From an uncultured Burkholderiales bacterium (lineage in GTDB: Bacteria > Pseudomonadota > Gammaproteobacteria > Burkholderiales > Burkholderiaceae_C): DNA of 52,791 nt. The stretch covers positions 1-52,791 of the forward strand of contig CAIZIT010000058.1 in the NCBI GenBank assembly GCA_903933115.1, read 5' to 3'. Made by a program: the position numbers and the translations under genes. Shown here in pieces: positions 1 to 10,800 of this stretch; the stretch's first letter is position 1; every line of letters starts with the position of its first letter. The notes beneath the pieces were generated by a model, which saw nothing but the letters and a program-made list of their open reading frames with translations, searched no databases and was not told the origin of the DNA.

Positions 1-839
1 CTGTTGTGGTGCCTGGACTTTTTGGCAACGATGCCATGCCCTTCAACCCGGTTGTTTTTGATGCCGTAGGGGATTCGCGTTACCAAAGAAAATCCATCGA
101 AAAAGCCAAACGCCTCTTGGCCGAGGCAGGCTATCCAGGAGGCATCGATCAAGAGAGTGGTAAAGCCTTGGTGATCAATTACGACACGCAAGGGGTAGGA
201 CCGGGTGCCAAAACACGAATCGACTGGGTCAGCAAGCAGTTTGCCAAACTCAACATTCAATTGGAAGTCAGAAACACCGATTACAACCGCTTTCAAGACA
301 AAATGAGAAAAGGCTCGGCGCAGTTTTTTTTCTGGGGATGGTTGGCCGACTATCCAGATCCAGAGAATTTTTTGTTTCTTTTGTATGGGCCCAACTCGAA
401 GACCCAATTCGGGGGTGAGAACTCCACCAATTTTAAAAACGCACAATACGATCAATTGTTTGAAAAAATGAAGGACATGGAGAACACGCCCGAGCGTGCG
501 GCCATCATCAAACAAATGATGCAGATCATGCAAGACGAGTCACCCATGCTCTTTGGCTGGTCAGAGGAGTACGGAGGGGCTTATCACCAGTGGGTGAGAA
601 ACGGCAAACCCTCCAACATCATCCGGGACCAGATGTCTTATTTGGATGTGGATGCGAAGCTCAGGGTGGAGAAGATTCGCGCTTGGAATCAACCCATTTG
701 GTGGCCTTTGCTGGTTTTGCCTATTTTGATCGGTTTGATGGTTTGGCCCGCACTGATGATTTGGAGAAAGCGTCAGTCTTTGTCCATTGCTCAAAATTTC
801 AAGCCCAGACCTTCAACCGTCACGAAGGAGTACCCATGA
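1..839 (+). CDS. ABC transporter substrate-binding protein, family 5 (3' part only)
   Basis: This is the C-terminal part of a peptide/nickel-type extracellular solute-binding protein; the reading frame is open at the window's left edge, so the start is missing. The family binds peptides or similar solutes in the periplasm and delivers them to the permeases. The stretch FFWGWLADYPDPENFLFLLY is typical of the C-terminal lobe of this family. After the lobe there is a hydrophobic segment (WWPLLVLPILIGLMVWPAL) followed by RKR and a short polar tail, which looks like a transmembrane anchor and is unusual for a soluble binding protein. The TGA stop overlaps the next ATG (ATGA), which points to translational coupling with the permease. 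The substrate cannot be told. Confidence 0.88.
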   Translation, partial: VVVPGLFGNDAMPFNPVVFDAVGDSRYQRKSIEKAKRLLAEAGYPGGIDQESGKALVINYDTQGVGPGAKTRIDWVSKQFAKLNIQLEVRNTDYNRFQDKMRKGSAQFFFWGWLADYPDPENFLFLLYGPNSKTQFGGENSTNFKNAQYDQLFEKMKDMENTPERAAIIKQMMQIMQDESPMLFGWSEEYGGAYHQWVRNGKPSNIIRDQMSYLDVDAKLRVEKIRAWNQPIWWPLLVLPILIGLMVWPALMIWRKRQSLSIAQNFKPRPSTVTKEYP

Positions 840-1813
840 TTGGTTTTTTAATTCGAAAGATCGGCTACGGCTTTTTGATTCTATTGGGCATCAATTTATT
901 GACCTTCGTCCTCTTTTTCAAAGTGAACACGCCAGACGACATGGCCCGCATGCAACTGGGCGGTAAGCGCATCAACCAAGAGGCCATTGAGAAGTGGAAG
1001 GCCGAGCGTGGTTACAACAAGGCCCTCTTTTACGATGAGACCCAAGAGGGGACTCAACGCCTCAGCCAGACTTTATTTTTTCAAACCTCCAGACAACTCT
1101 TCACTTTCTCCTTTGGGCCTTCGGACGCGGGACGAGACATCAGCACGGAGATCATGCGCCGCGCACCTGCGAGCTTGATGCTGGCCTTGCCGGCCTTTTT
1201 ACTCGGGATGGCCATCTCCATTTTGATCGCCTTGGTATTGGCTTTTTTCAGAGGCAGTTATTTGGATTTTTGGGGCACCATCTTTTGTGTGGTCTTGATG
1301 TCCATCTCGGCACTGTTCTTCATTGTGGCTGGACAATTCATGTTCTCCAAAGTCCTGCAGTGGCTGCCCGTGTCTGGTTTTTCCTGGGGACAAGACACCT
1401 GGCGGTTTTTATGTTTGCCCTTGGCGATCTCGGTCTTGTCCAGAATAGGAGGAGAGGTGCGGTTCAACAGAAGTGTCTTTTTGGAAGAGATCGACAAAGA
1501 CTATGTGAGAACGGCCAAAGCGAAGGGTTTGTCTGAGCTTCAAGTTTTGTTTTCCCACGTCTTGAGAAATGCACTGATCCCCATCATCAGCTCCAGTGTG
1601 GCCGTCATCCCCTTGCTCTTCATGGGCAGTCTGCTTGTCGAGTCCTTTTTCTCGATTCCGGGACTGGGCAGCTATTTGATTGAGGCCATTGGCGCACAGG
1701 ACTTTGCCATCGTGAGGTCCATGGTTTTCGTTGGATCGGTGCTCTATATTTTGGGGTTGATCTTGACAGAGTTTTGTTATGCTTGGGCGGATCCGAGGAT
1801 ACGCTTACAGTAA
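836..1813 (+). CDS. ABC transporter permease, DppB/YejB type
   Basis: This 325-residue inner-membrane permease is one half of the translocation channel of the peptide-type importer. It starts at the ATG of an ATGA overlap with the binding-protein gene; a frame open further upstream is not needed. The first helix (residues about 8-28) is followed by a large periplasmic region, then five more hydrophobic segments. The cytoplasmic EAA loop that contacts the ATPase is clear (EEIDKDYVRTAKAKGLSELQ, then HVLRNALIP). The protein ends in the usual YAWADPRIRLQ-like tail. It belongs to the BPD_transp_1 family, and order and spacing fit one operon with the three other transporter genes. Confidence 0.93.
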   Translation: MIGFLIRKIGYGFLILLGINLLTFVLFFKVNTPDDMARMQLGGKRINQEAIEKWKAERGYNKALFYDETQEGTQRLSQTLFFQTSRQLFTFSFGPSDAGRDISTEIMRRAPASLMLALPAFLLGMAISILIALVLAFFRGSYLDFWGTIFCVVLMSISALFFIVAGQFMFSKVLQWLPVSGFSWGQDTWRFLCLPLAISVLSRIGGEVRFNRSVFLEEIDKDYVRTAKAKGLSELQVLFSHVLRNALIPIISSSVAVIPLLFMGSLLVESFFSIPGLGSYLIEAIGAQDFAIVRSMVFVGSVLYILGLILTEFCYAWADPRIRLQ

Positions 1814-1865
1814 AAAATGCCTCAAGCTTTCAAGGACACCAAGTAAGGACCCTTTTACAACAACA

Positions 1866-1893
1866 AGCGACCAGCGACCAACAACCAGCGACC
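1866..1893 (+). repeat. Short repeat AGCGACC x3 in the permease-permease gap
   Basis: The seven-base word AGCGACC occurs at 1866-1872, 1873-1879 and 1887-1893 with ACAAC filler, inside the 134-nt gap between the two permease genes. It is one of several short local repeats found in the intergenic gaps of this window. Confidence 0.5.
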
Positions 1894-1947
1894 TAACCAT
1901 TTACAAACAACGGCTCACCTTCAACCCTTCAAGCACGCCAGTCACTC

Positions 1948-3390
1948 ATGCACCCCGTTTTTTTATTGATCGATGTTTTCCTCTACGCTCTTTTGATAGC
2001 GGTGGCGGCTTACGTCTTCTATGTCTTGAAGACCCCTCCCTTGAGGGACTCTTGGAGCAGAGCGTTCAAGCGACCTGTCTCGGTTGCGAGCTCCATGGTG
2101 CTGTGCACGTTCTTGTGTGTGGCCTTGCTCGACTCCATTCATCTTCAAACTGAGGGAGGCATTCCTCCTGGCCAAGCCGCATCCAGTGCTCAAAAGCCCC
2201 CAGCCCAAGAAGAGCCCAAGTCCATTTTGGATTTGATGCTCAAACCCTTAGAGCTCTCCAGGGAGAGAAGTTACTCAGCCCCCTTGGCCATTGTGGGCTT
2301 TAAGAAAGAAACCTTTGAGATCCATGGGGCAACGGTTCGCGACTATCCGCGGCTTCAATTTGGTGGGGCTCATTTGGGCGCAGCGATTGAAGGTCACGCA
2401 GTGGATTGTTGGCGTTTGACCCGTCATGCTTTTTTCAAAGCCCTCGGCTTGAATGCTTTCATGGGCATCTTGCTTTGCCTACTGGCTTGGCAAATGAAGA
2501 GCTCTCCAGCTCAAAGCCTTGCACAGACGCTCCAAGGGCTCTTGCAAGGCAAAACGACCTGGCCCGTCAGAACAGCACTTTTGACCTTTTTCTCGATCAG
2601 TTTTGCAGTCATTTGGGCGATTGATTTATCGGCCTTTTACCATGTCTTGGGCACCGATCAGACGGGTAAATCCGTTCTTTTGATCGCGCTCAAGAGCATC
2701 AGGACCGCGGTGGTCATTGGCACGCTCACCACCTTGGTGATCATGCCTGTGGCCCTCACCCTTGGGGTGGTGGCGGGGTACTTCAGGGGCGCCGTGGACG
2801 AATGCATTCAATACATCTACACCTTGCTGGCCTCGATTCCCGATGTGCTCTTGATCGCAGCGACCGTGTTGATGCTTCAAGTGTTCATCGATTCACATGC
2901 GGGCTACTTCAATTCGGCTCTTCAAAGATCAGATGCCAGACTTTTTTTCCTGTGTCTGATTTTGGCGCTCACATCCTTCACGGGTTTATGCCGCTTGGTC
3001 AGGGGTGAGGCCATGAAGCTCAGAGAGTTGGAGTTCATCCAGTCGGCCAAAGCGTTTGGTGTGAGCACGCCAAGATTGCTCATGTCACACATTGCCCCCA
3101 ATTTGATGCACCTGGTCTTGATCAACTGTGTGATGCAATTTTCGGGCTTCATCCTCTCAGAGGCCGTCTTGTCTTATGTGGGTGTGGGGGTGGATCCGAA
3201 CACCGCAAGTTTTGGGGTCATGATCAATACCGCCAGAGATGAATTGGCGGCAACGCCCATTGTTTGGTGGACTTTGGTGAGCGCGTTCACGTTCATGTTC
3301 TTGCTTGTCATCAGTGCCAATTTGTTGGCCGATGCGGTACGTGATGCTTTTGATCCCAAAACCCGACTCTCAGCGGGGAGGACGACATGA
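1948..3390 (+). CDS. ABC transporter permease, DppC/YejE type, with long N-terminal extension
   Basis: This is the second permease of the peptide-type importer. The C-terminal 250 residues are a normal DppC-like domain: GTDQTGKSVLLIALKSIRTA leads into the core, the EAA loop reads FIQSAKAFGVSTPRLLMSHI, and the tail is ADAVRDAFDPKTRL. At 480 residues it is much longer than the usual 280-350. The extra N-terminal part holds two helices (about 7-27 and 44-63), a proline-rich loop (about 70-90), a polar domain and further hydrophobic segments. A 134-nt gap separates it from the first permease and no good Shine-Dalgarno is visible. It ends in an ATGA overlap with the ATPase gene. Confidence 0.9.
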   Translation: MHPVFLLIDVFLYALLIAVAAYVFYVLKTPPLRDSWSRAFKRPVSVASSMVLCTFLCVALLDSIHLQTEGGIPPGQAASSAQKPPAQEEPKSILDLMLKPLELSRERSYSAPLAIVGFKKETFEIHGATVRDYPRLQFGGAHLGAAIEGHAVDCWRLTRHAFFKALGLNAFMGILLCLLAWQMKSSPAQSLAQTLQGLLQGKTTWPVRTALLTFFSISFAVIWAIDLSAFYHVLGTDQTGKSVLLIALKSIRTAVVIGTLTTLVIMPVALTLGVVAGYFRGAVDECIQYIYTLLASIPDVLLIAATVLMLQVFIDSHAGYFNSALQRSDARLFFLCLILALTSFTGLCRLVRGEAMKLRELEFIQSAKAFGVSTPRLLMSHIAPNLMHLVLINCVMQFSGFILSEAVLSYVGVGVDPNTASFGVMINTARDELAATPIVWWTLVSAFTFMFLLVISANLLADAVRDAFDPKTRLSAGRTT

Positions 3391-5330
3391 ACATGGCTTT
3401 GAATCCTAGCGCCTTGGATGTCCAAGGGCTTTGCATGGACCTCTACACGCAAAACGGTTGGGGTTTGGCCCTGTCGGATTTGGCCTTTCAGATAGCGCCT
3501 GGTGAGACGTTTGCATTGGTGGGGGAATCGGGATGCGGCAAATCGATGACCGCATTGGCCTTGATGCAACTCTTGCCGGACGTGGCTCAAATCACCCAGG
3601 GCAGCGTGGACTTGAAGGGACAAAATCTTTTTGAATTGTCTGAGCGTCAAATGCAAGCCTTCAGGGGTCGACGCTTGTCCATCATCTTTCAAGAACCGGC
3701 CAGCAGTTTGAATCCAGTGATGCGCATTGGAGAGCAAATGCTCGAGGCCTTGCTGAGGCACCACTCGATGCCCAAAACGGCTGCCAAAGCGCGCTGCATC
3801 GAGTGGCTCGAGCGGGTGGGTTTGAACGAGCCTCACCGAAGATTTGAGCAGTTCCCCTTTGAGTTCTCGGGTGGACAGTTGCAGCGCATCATGATCGCCA
3901 TCGCCTTGGTGAGCGAGCCCGACTTGTTGATCGCCGATGAGCCCACCACGGCCCTTGATGTCACGCTCCAGGCTCAAGTTCTCCAACTCTTGAAAGAGCT
4001 CCAGGCCCAAAGAGGAATGGCCATGATGCTCATCACCCATGATTTGGCGGTGGTCAAGGACATGGCCCACCGTGTTGCGCTCATGTATGCGGGTGAAATT
4101 GTGGAAATCCGGCAAGCCAAGGCCTTCTTTGCTCAACCCAAGCACCCTTATGCCAAGTTGTTGCTGAATTCCTTGCCCGATTTCGATCGCCGAGGAGGTG
4201 ATTTGGCCGCCATCACGGGCCAAGTCCCTGCATTGACCAGCACCTTTGAAGGCTGTCGCTTTGCCCCTCGTTGCCCCCAAAGAAGCGAGTCATGCGAGAC
4301 GCAAAAGGTGGGTCTCTACCTTTTTGGGGAAGGCTCTGGCAATTCGGTACGGTGTTTGTTGGTCAAAGAGGGGGAGGGATCACAAGAGGGTCATCTGACA
4401 CCGTTGTTGCCTCCTCGCCATCCAGATAACCCTCTTGTTGCCAACTCAACCCAGAGCGAAGCGCCAGCAGGCGTTTTGGGTCAGGGCTTGTCAGAGGTTT
4501 TGACTGGCGGTGTGGAGCAAGGGGCCGCCTCTTCAGGTGGTGTGGTTCTCGATGTCAAGGACTTGAGGGTCGCCTACGCCTTGAAGCGTCGTTGGTTACA
4601 ACAGCCGCAAAGCTTTGAAGCGGTCAAAGGGGTGAGTTTTTCCATTGAGCAGGGCAAAACCTTGGCCTTGGTGGGCGAATCGGGTTGCGGTAAAACTTCA
4701 TTGGCCAAAGCGTTGATGCAGGTTTTGGGCAGAGATGCCAAGGTGGATGGCTCGGTCAAATTGAGAGGGCAAGAGATCTTCAGGCAGGCCAAGCACAACG
4801 AGTTGATCGCCAGGCGGCAGATGCAAATCGTTTTCCAAAACCCCTTTGCGTCTTTGAATCCCAGAATGAGAATTCTGGACATCTTGGAAGAGGGCATGAA
4901 AAGCCTTCATCCGGAGTGGAGCCGTGAGACTCGACATGCTGACTTGAAGGTTTTACTGGACAGAGTGGGTTTACCCCAAAACGCGCTGGAGCGTTTTCCC
5001 CATGAATTCTCAGGAGGACAAAGGCAGCGCATCGCCATTGCCCGGGCCCTGGCCGTCAAGCCCTCTTTGATCATTTGCGATGAACCGACCTCAGCGCTTG
5101 ACGTCTCCATCCAGGCTCAGATCTTGAATTTACTCCGAGAGTTGCAAGCGAGCTTGGGCGTGAGTTATTTGTTGATCACGCACAACATCAGTGTGGTGTC
5201 TTATTTGGCCGATGACGTGGCGGTCATGCATGAGGGTGTTTTGGTTGAAAAAGCCAGTGCACTCGAGGTCCTTCACTCACCAAAGCATCCCTATACACAA
5301 TCCTTGCTTGCCTCAGTGCCCCGGATTTGA
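3387..5330 (+). CDS. ABC transporter ATP-binding protein, fused DppD-DppF type
   Basis: This 647-residue cytoplasmic protein carries two ATPase domains in one chain and powers the peptide-type importer. Walker A motifs lie at residues 46-53 (GESGCGKS) and about 430-437 (GESGCGKT). Signature motifs are FSGGQLQR (about 160) and FSGGQRQR (about 541), with Walker B/D-loop sequences ADEPTTALD and CDEPTSALD. Between the domains lies the Cys-rich element [14 protein letters not shown] (about 290-303) typical of oligopeptide/dipeptide ATPases, then a low-complexity linker of some 50 residues. The fused architecture resembles YejF and GsiA. It starts inside an ATGA overlap, so it should be translated together with the permease. 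Confidence 0.95.
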   Translation: MNMALNPSALDVQGLCMDLYTQNGWGLALSDLAFQIAPGETFALVGESGCGKSMTALALMQLLPDVAQITQGSVDLKGQNLFELSERQMQAFRGRRLSIIFQEPASSLNPVMRIGEQMLEALLRHHSMPKTAAKARCIEWLERVGLNEPHRRFEQFPFEFSGGQLQRIMIAIALVSEPDLLIADEPTTALDVTLQAQVLQLLKELQAQRGMAMMLITHDLAVVKDMAHRVALMYAGEIVEIRQAKAFFAQPKHPYAKLLLNSLPDFDRRGGDLAAITGQVPALTSTFEGCRFAPRCPQRSESCETQKVGLYLFGEGSGNSVRCLLVKEGEGSQEGHLTPLLPPRHPDNPLVANSTQSEAPAGVLGQGLSEVLTGGVEQGAASSGGVVLDVKDLRVAYALKRRWLQQPQSFEAVKGVSFSIEQGKTLALVGESGCGKTSLAKALMQVLGRDAKVDGSVKLRGQEIFRQAKHNELIARRQMQIVFQNPFASLNPRMRILDILEEGMKSLHPEWSRETRHADLKVLLDRVGLPQNALERFPHEFSGGQRQRIAIARALAVKPSLIICDEPTSALDVSIQAQILNLLRELQASLGVSYLLITHNISVVSYLADDVAVMHEGVLVEKASALEVLHSPKHPYTQSLLASVPRI

Positions 5331-5390
5331 CCCCTCAATGAGCCAGAGGGCCTGCCTCACCAGGTCCTCCATTCAGATCCATTCCTTGAA

Positions 5391-5430
5391 CCGCTGCATT
5401 TTTACCGCTGCATTTTTACCGCTGCACTTT
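5391..5430 (+). repeat. 14-bp tandem repeat, about 2.9 copies
   Basis: The unit CCGCTGCATTTTTA is present twice without change (5391-5404, 5405-5418) and a third time in shortened, altered form (5419-5430). It lies just after the ABC operon, in non-coding sequence. Confidence 0.85.
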
Positions 5431-5601
5431 GAAGCTCCCTTTAGGCCCGGCGCTTGCCACCTGAATACTTCTTTTGTATTCATTTTAAAAGCACCAAGCA
5501 ACGCTTCCATCACGAACTGGGTGGGCGAGACACCGCTGGTCCCTTTGTTGCAAAAAACTAATAATTCCTTGTCAGAACTGGAGATATTTGAACACCACCC
5601 C

Positions 5602-5630
5602 TAGAAAAAACCTCAAAAAACCGTTAGAAT
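5602..5630 (+). promoter_or_regulatory. Possible sigma-70 promoter of the rimP operon
   Basis: TAGAAA (5602-5607) and TAGAAT (5625-5630) are separated by 17 nt and could be -35 and -10 boxes. Transcription would then start near 5637, about ten bases before the leader hairpin. The -35 match is only four of six, so this is a weak call. Confidence 0.3.
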
Positions 5631-5645
5631 ACCGACTTCACGACC

Positions 5646-5677
5646 AAACGGGCGGGTTTACACCGCCCGTTTTTTTT
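5646..5677 (+). terminator. Hairpin with T-run in the rimP leader (terminator or attenuator)
   Basis: A 10-bp GC-rich stem (5646-5655 with 5663-5672, seven-base loop) runs into eight T (5670-5677). It has the form of an intrinsic terminator, yet it sits about 90 nt before rimP and more than 300 nt after the preceding gene, downstream of a possible promoter. A leader attenuator upstream of rimP-nusA-infB operons is described for other proteobacteria (Rfam rimP leader); membership cannot be tested here. The alternative is a plain terminator of the upstream ABC operon. Confidence 0.7.
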
Positions 5678-5764
5678 GGTCTGTTGGAAATTGAACCTCG
5701 GGTTGAAGTGTTGGACCCAGGGAACTTGGGCTAGCAAACTTTTTAAAATCGAAACGCGCAGACT

Positions 5765-6343
5765 GTGGCATTACAAGAAACTGTTGAGCAAATTGTGACG
5801 GGCTTAGGCTACGAACTGGTTGAGATCGAGAGATCTCAAGGCGGCTTGCTTCGCGTGACGATTGATTTGCCCTGGTCGGCTGAGCAGCTCGGTAGCGAGG
5901 GGGCTGAAGAGGTCTTTGTCACCGTTGAGGATTGTGAGAAGGTGACCCGGCAGTTGCAGTTCACCTTGGAGGTTGAGGAGATTCCATACCAAAGGCTCGA
6001 GGTGTCCTCGCCTGGTATAGATCGTCCGCTCAAAAAAGAGATCGATTTTGTGCGCTTCACGGGTCAAGAGATTGATCTCACGCTCAAAAACCCCATGGGC
6101 GCTCAAGCCAACGGCTTGACTTCCGTTTTGAGAAAGAAGTTCAGAGGCGTGTTGGAAGCGGGAGATGGTGCTGGGGTTTGGCAGATCGTTTGGAGCGATG
6201 CACCCAAGCCCAAACCCGGCCAGCGCGTGAGCAAGAAAAAAGAGCCCGCTGCCATGCAGGTTTTGTCATTCAAGTTAGACGAGTTGAAAGAAGCTCGTTT
6301 GGCACCCATTGTGGATTTTAAGGGACGTCAGTCCAAACGTTGA
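5765..6343 (+). CDS. rimP: Ribosome maturation factor RimP
   Basis: RimP is needed for maturation of the 30S ribosomal subunit. The 192-residue protein begins at GTG 5765 (first residues ALQETVEQIVTGLGYELVEI), which is how betaproteobacterial RimP proteins usually begin. The family hallmark VSSPGIDRPLKK lies near residues 80-91, and the C-terminal SH3-like part follows, interrupted by a Lys/Pro-rich insert (about 140-160). No strong Shine-Dalgarno precedes the GTG. It is followed after 20 nt by nusA and heads the classical rimP-nusA-infB operon. Confidence 0.95.
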   Translation: MALQETVEQIVTGLGYELVEIERSQGGLLRVTIDLPWSAEQLGSEGAEEVFVTVEDCEKVTRQLQFTLEVEEIPYQRLEVSSPGIDRPLKKEIDFVRFTGQEIDLTLKNPMGAQANGLTSVLRKKFRGVLEAGDGAGVWQIVWSDAPKPKPGQRVSKKKEPAAMQVLSFKLDELKEARLAPIVDFKGRQSKR

Positions 6344-6363
6344 ATTAAGAGGAGTTGAGCAAC

Positions 6364-7848
6364 ATGAATCGCGAAATGTTGATGCTGGTTGAGGCCATTT
6401 CACACGAAAAAAACGTGGAAAGAGATGTGGTTTTTGGCGCCGTTGAGCTTGCCTTGGCGCAGGCCACCAAAAAGCTCTATCAAGGAGACGTGGACATTCG
6501 TGTCTCCATGGACCGTGATTCAGGTGATTACGAGACCTTCAGGCGTTGGTTGGTCGTGCCCGATGCGGCGGGTCTCCAAAACCCAGAAGCAGAAGAGTTG
6601 TTGATGGATGCCAAGGAGCGTGTGGCTGACGTGGAGGAGGGTGAGTACATTGAGGAGCTCATCGAATCATTGCCCATCGGTCGTATTGGTGCCATGGCGG
6701 CCAAGCAAGTGATCTTGCAAAAAATTCGCGACGCCGAGCGCGAGATGCTCTTACAAGACTTCATGTCCAGGGGCGAGAAGATTTTCCTGGGAACGGTCAA
6801 ACGCATGGACAAGGGCGACTTGATCGTGGAGAGTGGTCGAGTTGAGGGGCGTTTGAGACGCTCTGAGATGATCCCCAAAGAGAATTTCAGAAATGGGGAC
6901 CGTGTGCGTGCGATGATCATGGAAGTGGACACCACATTGAGAGGTGCACCGATCATTTTGTCACGCTCATCACCCGAGTTCATGATGGAGCTCTTCAAGC
7001 AAGAGGTGCCCGAGGTCGAGCAAGGTCTCTTGGAGATCAAATCTTGTGCACGTGATGCGGGCTCAAGAGCCAAAATCGCAGTCATTTCTCACGACAAACG
7101 CGTGGACCCCATCGGCACCTGTGTGGGCGTGAGAGGCACCCGAGTCAATGCCGTGACCAATGAGTTGGCCGGTGAGCGCGTGGACATTGTGCTTTGGAGT
7201 GAAGACCCCGCTCAGTTTGTCATTGGTGCTTTGGCTCCTGCCAACGTGAGCTCCATTGTGGTGGACGAAGAAAAGCACGCCATGGATGTGGTGGTGGACG
7301 AAGAGAACTTGGCCATTGCCATTGGTCGCGGCGGACAAAACGTTCGCTTGGCCTCAGACCTCACGGGCTGGAAGATCAACATCATGGATGCGGCAGAGTC
7401 TGCGCAAAAGCAAGCCGATGAGACCCACGGCACCCGTACCCTGTTCATGGAAAAATTAGACGTGGATCAAGAGATTGCAGACATCTTGATCGATGAAGGA
7501 TTCACCTCTCTTGAAGAAGTTGCTTATGTACCCATTCAAGAGATGTTAGAGATAGAGAGTTTTGACGAAGATACGGTCAACGAATTACGAGCCAGAGCAA
7601 AGGATGCTTTGTTAACCATGGAAATTGCTCGTGAAGAAAACGTTGAGGAGGTCTCTCAAAACTTGCGCGATCTTGAAGGCTTGAATGCCGAATTGATCGC
7701 CAAACTGGCCGAGGCGGGCGTGCTCACACGTGATGACTTGGCCGATTTGGCCATCGACGAACTGGTGGAAATCACCGGACAAACAGAAGAAGAGGCCAAA
7801 ACCCTGATCCTTAAAGCTCGCGAACATTGGTTCGTGGGTCAAGAGTGA
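6364..7848 (+). CDS. nusA: Transcription termination/antitermination factor NusA
   Basis: NusA binds RNA polymerase and nascent RNA and modulates pausing, termination and antitermination. The 494-residue protein has the N-terminal RNAP-binding domain ([20 protein letters not shown]), an S1 domain near 130-200, KH domains with [14 protein letters not shown] and [13 protein letters not shown], and two acidic C-terminal repeats (about 370-494) like those of E. coli. I chose ATG 6364 because AAGAGGAG lies nine bases upstream; the frame is also open from a TTG three codons earlier. It is the second gene of the operon, 24 nt before infB. Confidence 0.97.
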   Translation: MNREMLMLVEAISHEKNVERDVVFGAVELALAQATKKLYQGDVDIRVSMDRDSGDYETFRRWLVVPDAAGLQNPEAEELLMDAKERVADVEEGEYIEELIESLPIGRIGAMAAKQVILQKIRDAEREMLLQDFMSRGEKIFLGTVKRMDKGDLIVESGRVEGRLRRSEMIPKENFRNGDRVRAMIMEVDTTLRGAPIILSRSSPEFMMELFKQEVPEVEQGLLEIKSCARDAGSRAKIAVISHDKRVDPIGTCVGVRGTRVNAVTNELAGERVDIVLWSEDPAQFVIGALAPANVSSIVVDEEKHAMDVVVDEENLAIAIGRGGQNVRLASDLTGWKINIMDAAESAQKQADETHGTRTLFMEKLDVDQEIADILIDEGFTSLEEVAYVPIQEMLEIESFDEDTVNELRARAKDALLTMEIAREENVEEVSQNLRDLEGLNAELIAKLAEAGVLTRDDLADLAIDELVEITGQTEEEAKTLILKAREHWFVGQE

Positions 7849-7872
7849 CGGTCATGAAGAGGAACATCACAG

Positions 7873-10800
7873 ATGACCAGTACGACAGTAGCAGAGTTTG
7901 CCAAAGAACTCAAAAAAACCACCCAAGTCTTGCTTGAGCAATTGAACTCAGCAGGGGTCCCCAAGAGCAGCGAAAGCGATGAGTTGACTGATACGGATAA
8001 ACAAAAATTATTGAGCTCTCTCCAAGCCGCTCACGGGACCGCTCCCGTGGCGCCAGAGCGCAAGAAGATCACCTTGGTCAAGAAATCGACCAGCGAGATC
8101 AAGCAAGCCGATGCCACCGGCAAGGCCAGAACGATTCAAGTCGAGGTTCGTAAAAAGAGGACCTTCGTGCAAAGAGATGAAAACGAGCCAGCGGAGACGC
8201 CCGCAGCCGTTTCAGCCGCTCCTCAGGCCCCTGTCTCGGTGATCGACCAAGCCGAGTTGGCCCGCCGTGAGGAAGAGGCCCGAAGACAAGCGGAGTTGAT
8301 TCGTCGTCAAGAGGAAGAGTTGGCTCAAAAGCGACTTGAGCGCCAAGAGCAAGAGGCGAAAAATCTGAAGGAAGCCAAAGCGCGTGCTGAGAGCCAGGCC
8401 AATTTGGCCAATGAGGCGGCGGCTTCTAGAAAAACAGTTGACCAACAAGATGCCAAGCTCGGTTCAGAAGCGGTGACAAACACCGCCCCTGAGACAGAGC
8501 TCGGTGCAGCCAGCGGTTTGTCTTTGGCCTCCACACAAGCGCTTGACAAGTTGGTCACCACCAAAGCCGAGTCCAATAAAAAGACACCGGCCAAAGCCTC
8601 TGAGGCAACGGGCACCAAGGACACCATTGCCGCTGAGGAGACCACAGCGCTGATCGATGAGAACGATCAGTCCGAATTGGCCCAGGCCGCAAGAGCCGCC
8701 AAAGAAGAATTGGACCGTCAACTCGCCAGCGCCAAAGCCGCTGCCGAGGAAGAAGCGGCCAGAGCGAAAGATTTAGAAGCCAGGCGAAAGATTGCGCTTG
8801 ATGAGGCCGAAGCCATTCGCCACATGATGAGCACGCCCAAAAAAGTCGCCGTGCCCTTCAAGAAAGAAGAGCCCAAGACCGCCAAAGCAAGCGAAGACGG
8901 CAAAGGCGCCATCAAAGGCACATTGCACAAACCCGCTCAAGCTCCTGGCACAAGCACAGCGGCAAAACCCGCTCCCTCTGCCACCGCCTCCAAAGACGGC
9001 AAAGAGGTCAAGAGTGCCAAATTGTCTTCGAGCTGGGCCGATGAACAAGCCAAGAAAAAAGAGATCAAAACGCGTGGAGACACCTCTGCTGGAAATTCCA
9101 GAAACGCGTGGAGAGGCGGTCCCAAGGGACGCCGTGATCGAGATCGCGACGAGCCCCAAGTGCCTCAAGCACCAGTGGAAGCACGTGTCATCGAGGTTCA
9201 CGTGCCAGAGACGATCACTGTTGCCGAATTGGCCCATAAGATGGCCGTTAAGGCCTCAGAGGTCATCAAACATTTGATGAAACTCGGCCAAATGGTCACG
9301 ATCAACCAGCCCCTGGACCAAGACACAGCGATGATTGTTGTGGAGGAAATGGGGCACAAAGCCATCATTGCGGCTTTGGACGATCCAGAGGCGTTCACCG
9401 AGGAAGAAAACTCCGCGACTCAAGCGCCATCTCTGGCCCGCGCGCCTGTGGTCACCGTCATGGGTCACGTGGACCACGGTAAAACCTCCCTACTGGATTA
9501 CATCAGACGCGCCAAGGTGGCTTCTGGTGAGGCCGGTGGAATCACCCAGCACATTGGGGCTTATCACGTCGAGACCAATCGAGGCATGATTTCCTTCTTG
9601 GACACCCCGGGTCACGAGGCCTTCACGGCCATGAGAGCTCGTGGTGCTCAAGCCACTGACATCGTGATTTTGGTGGTTGCGGCTGATGACGGCGTGATGC
9701 CTCAGACGAAGGAGGCCATCAAGCATGCGAAGGCAGCGGGCGTACCGATCGTGGTGGCGATGAACAAGATTGATAAGCCCGAGGCGAACGTTGAACGCTT
9801 GAAGAGCGAATTGGTGGCCGAGGAAGTGGTGCCCGAGGAATTCGGTGGTGACTCACCTTTCATTGGTGTGTCTGCCAAGACCGGTCAGGGTGTGGATGAC
9901 TTGCTGGAGCAAGTGCTCTTACAAGCCGAGGTGCTCGAGCTCAAGGCCCCAGTGGAGGCCATGGCCAAAGGTTTGGTCATTGAAGCCAAGTTGGACAAGG
10001 GCCGTGGTCCAGTGGCGACCATTTTGGTTCAGTCCGGTACTTTGAATGTTGGCGATGTGGTGCTGGCTGGACAGACCTTTGGTCGTGTTCGCGCGATGCT
10101 TGACGAAAACGGCAAGCCCATCAAGTCCGCAGGTCCCTCCATTCCCGTTGAGATTCAAGGCTTGACTGAGGTTCCGCAAGCGGGGGACGAGTTCATGGTG
10201 ATGTCTGACGAGCGCCGTGCACGTGAGATTGCAACGTACCGTGCGGGCAAGTTCAGAAACACCAAGTTGGCCAAGCAACAAGCATCCAAGTTGGAGAACA
10301 TGTTCACGGACATGACACAAGGCGAGATGAAGCTGTTGCCCATCATCGTCAAAGCCGACGTCCAGGGTTCACAAGAAGCCCTGTCGGCCTCTTTGCTCAA
10401 GCTCTCGACCGACGAAGTCAAGGTGCAAATGGTCTACGCCGCGGTTGGCGGGATCAGCGAGAGCGATGTGAATTTGGCCATTGCCTCAAAGGCTGTGATC
10501 ATTGGTTTCAACACGCGTGCGGATGCGGGTGCCCGAAAATTGGCGGAGAACAATGGTGTCGAGATTCGTTACTACAACATCATTTATGACGCTGTAGATG
10601 AGTTGAAGTCGGCCATGTCCGGCATGTTGACGCCAGACAAGAAGGAAGAAGTCATTGGTTCTGCTGAGATTCGACAAGTGTTCAGGGTCAGCAAGATTGG
10701 CTCGATTGCGGGTTGTATGGTCACTTCGGGTGTCATCAGAAGAACCGCGAAGTTGCGCTTGTTGAGAGACAATGTGGTGATCTTCACGGGTGAGTTGGAG

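Larger units (their letters stand above)
5331..5764. other. Intergenic region between the ABC operon and rimP (434 nt)
   Basis: I see no convincing gene here. It holds a 14-bp tandem repeat (5391-5430), a possible promoter (5602-5630) and a hairpin followed by eight T (5646-5677). The reading frames that cross it lack family features and start inside the ATPase gene. Confidence 0.6.

Noticed and set aside
3174..4280. Minus-strand frame of 368 residues
   Set aside because: It lies opposite the permease and ATPase genes, has no family features, and is explained by their codon use.
5338..5604. Small gene after the ABC operon
   Set aside because: The frame crosses a tandem repeat, has no Shine-Dalgarno and no recognisable sequence.
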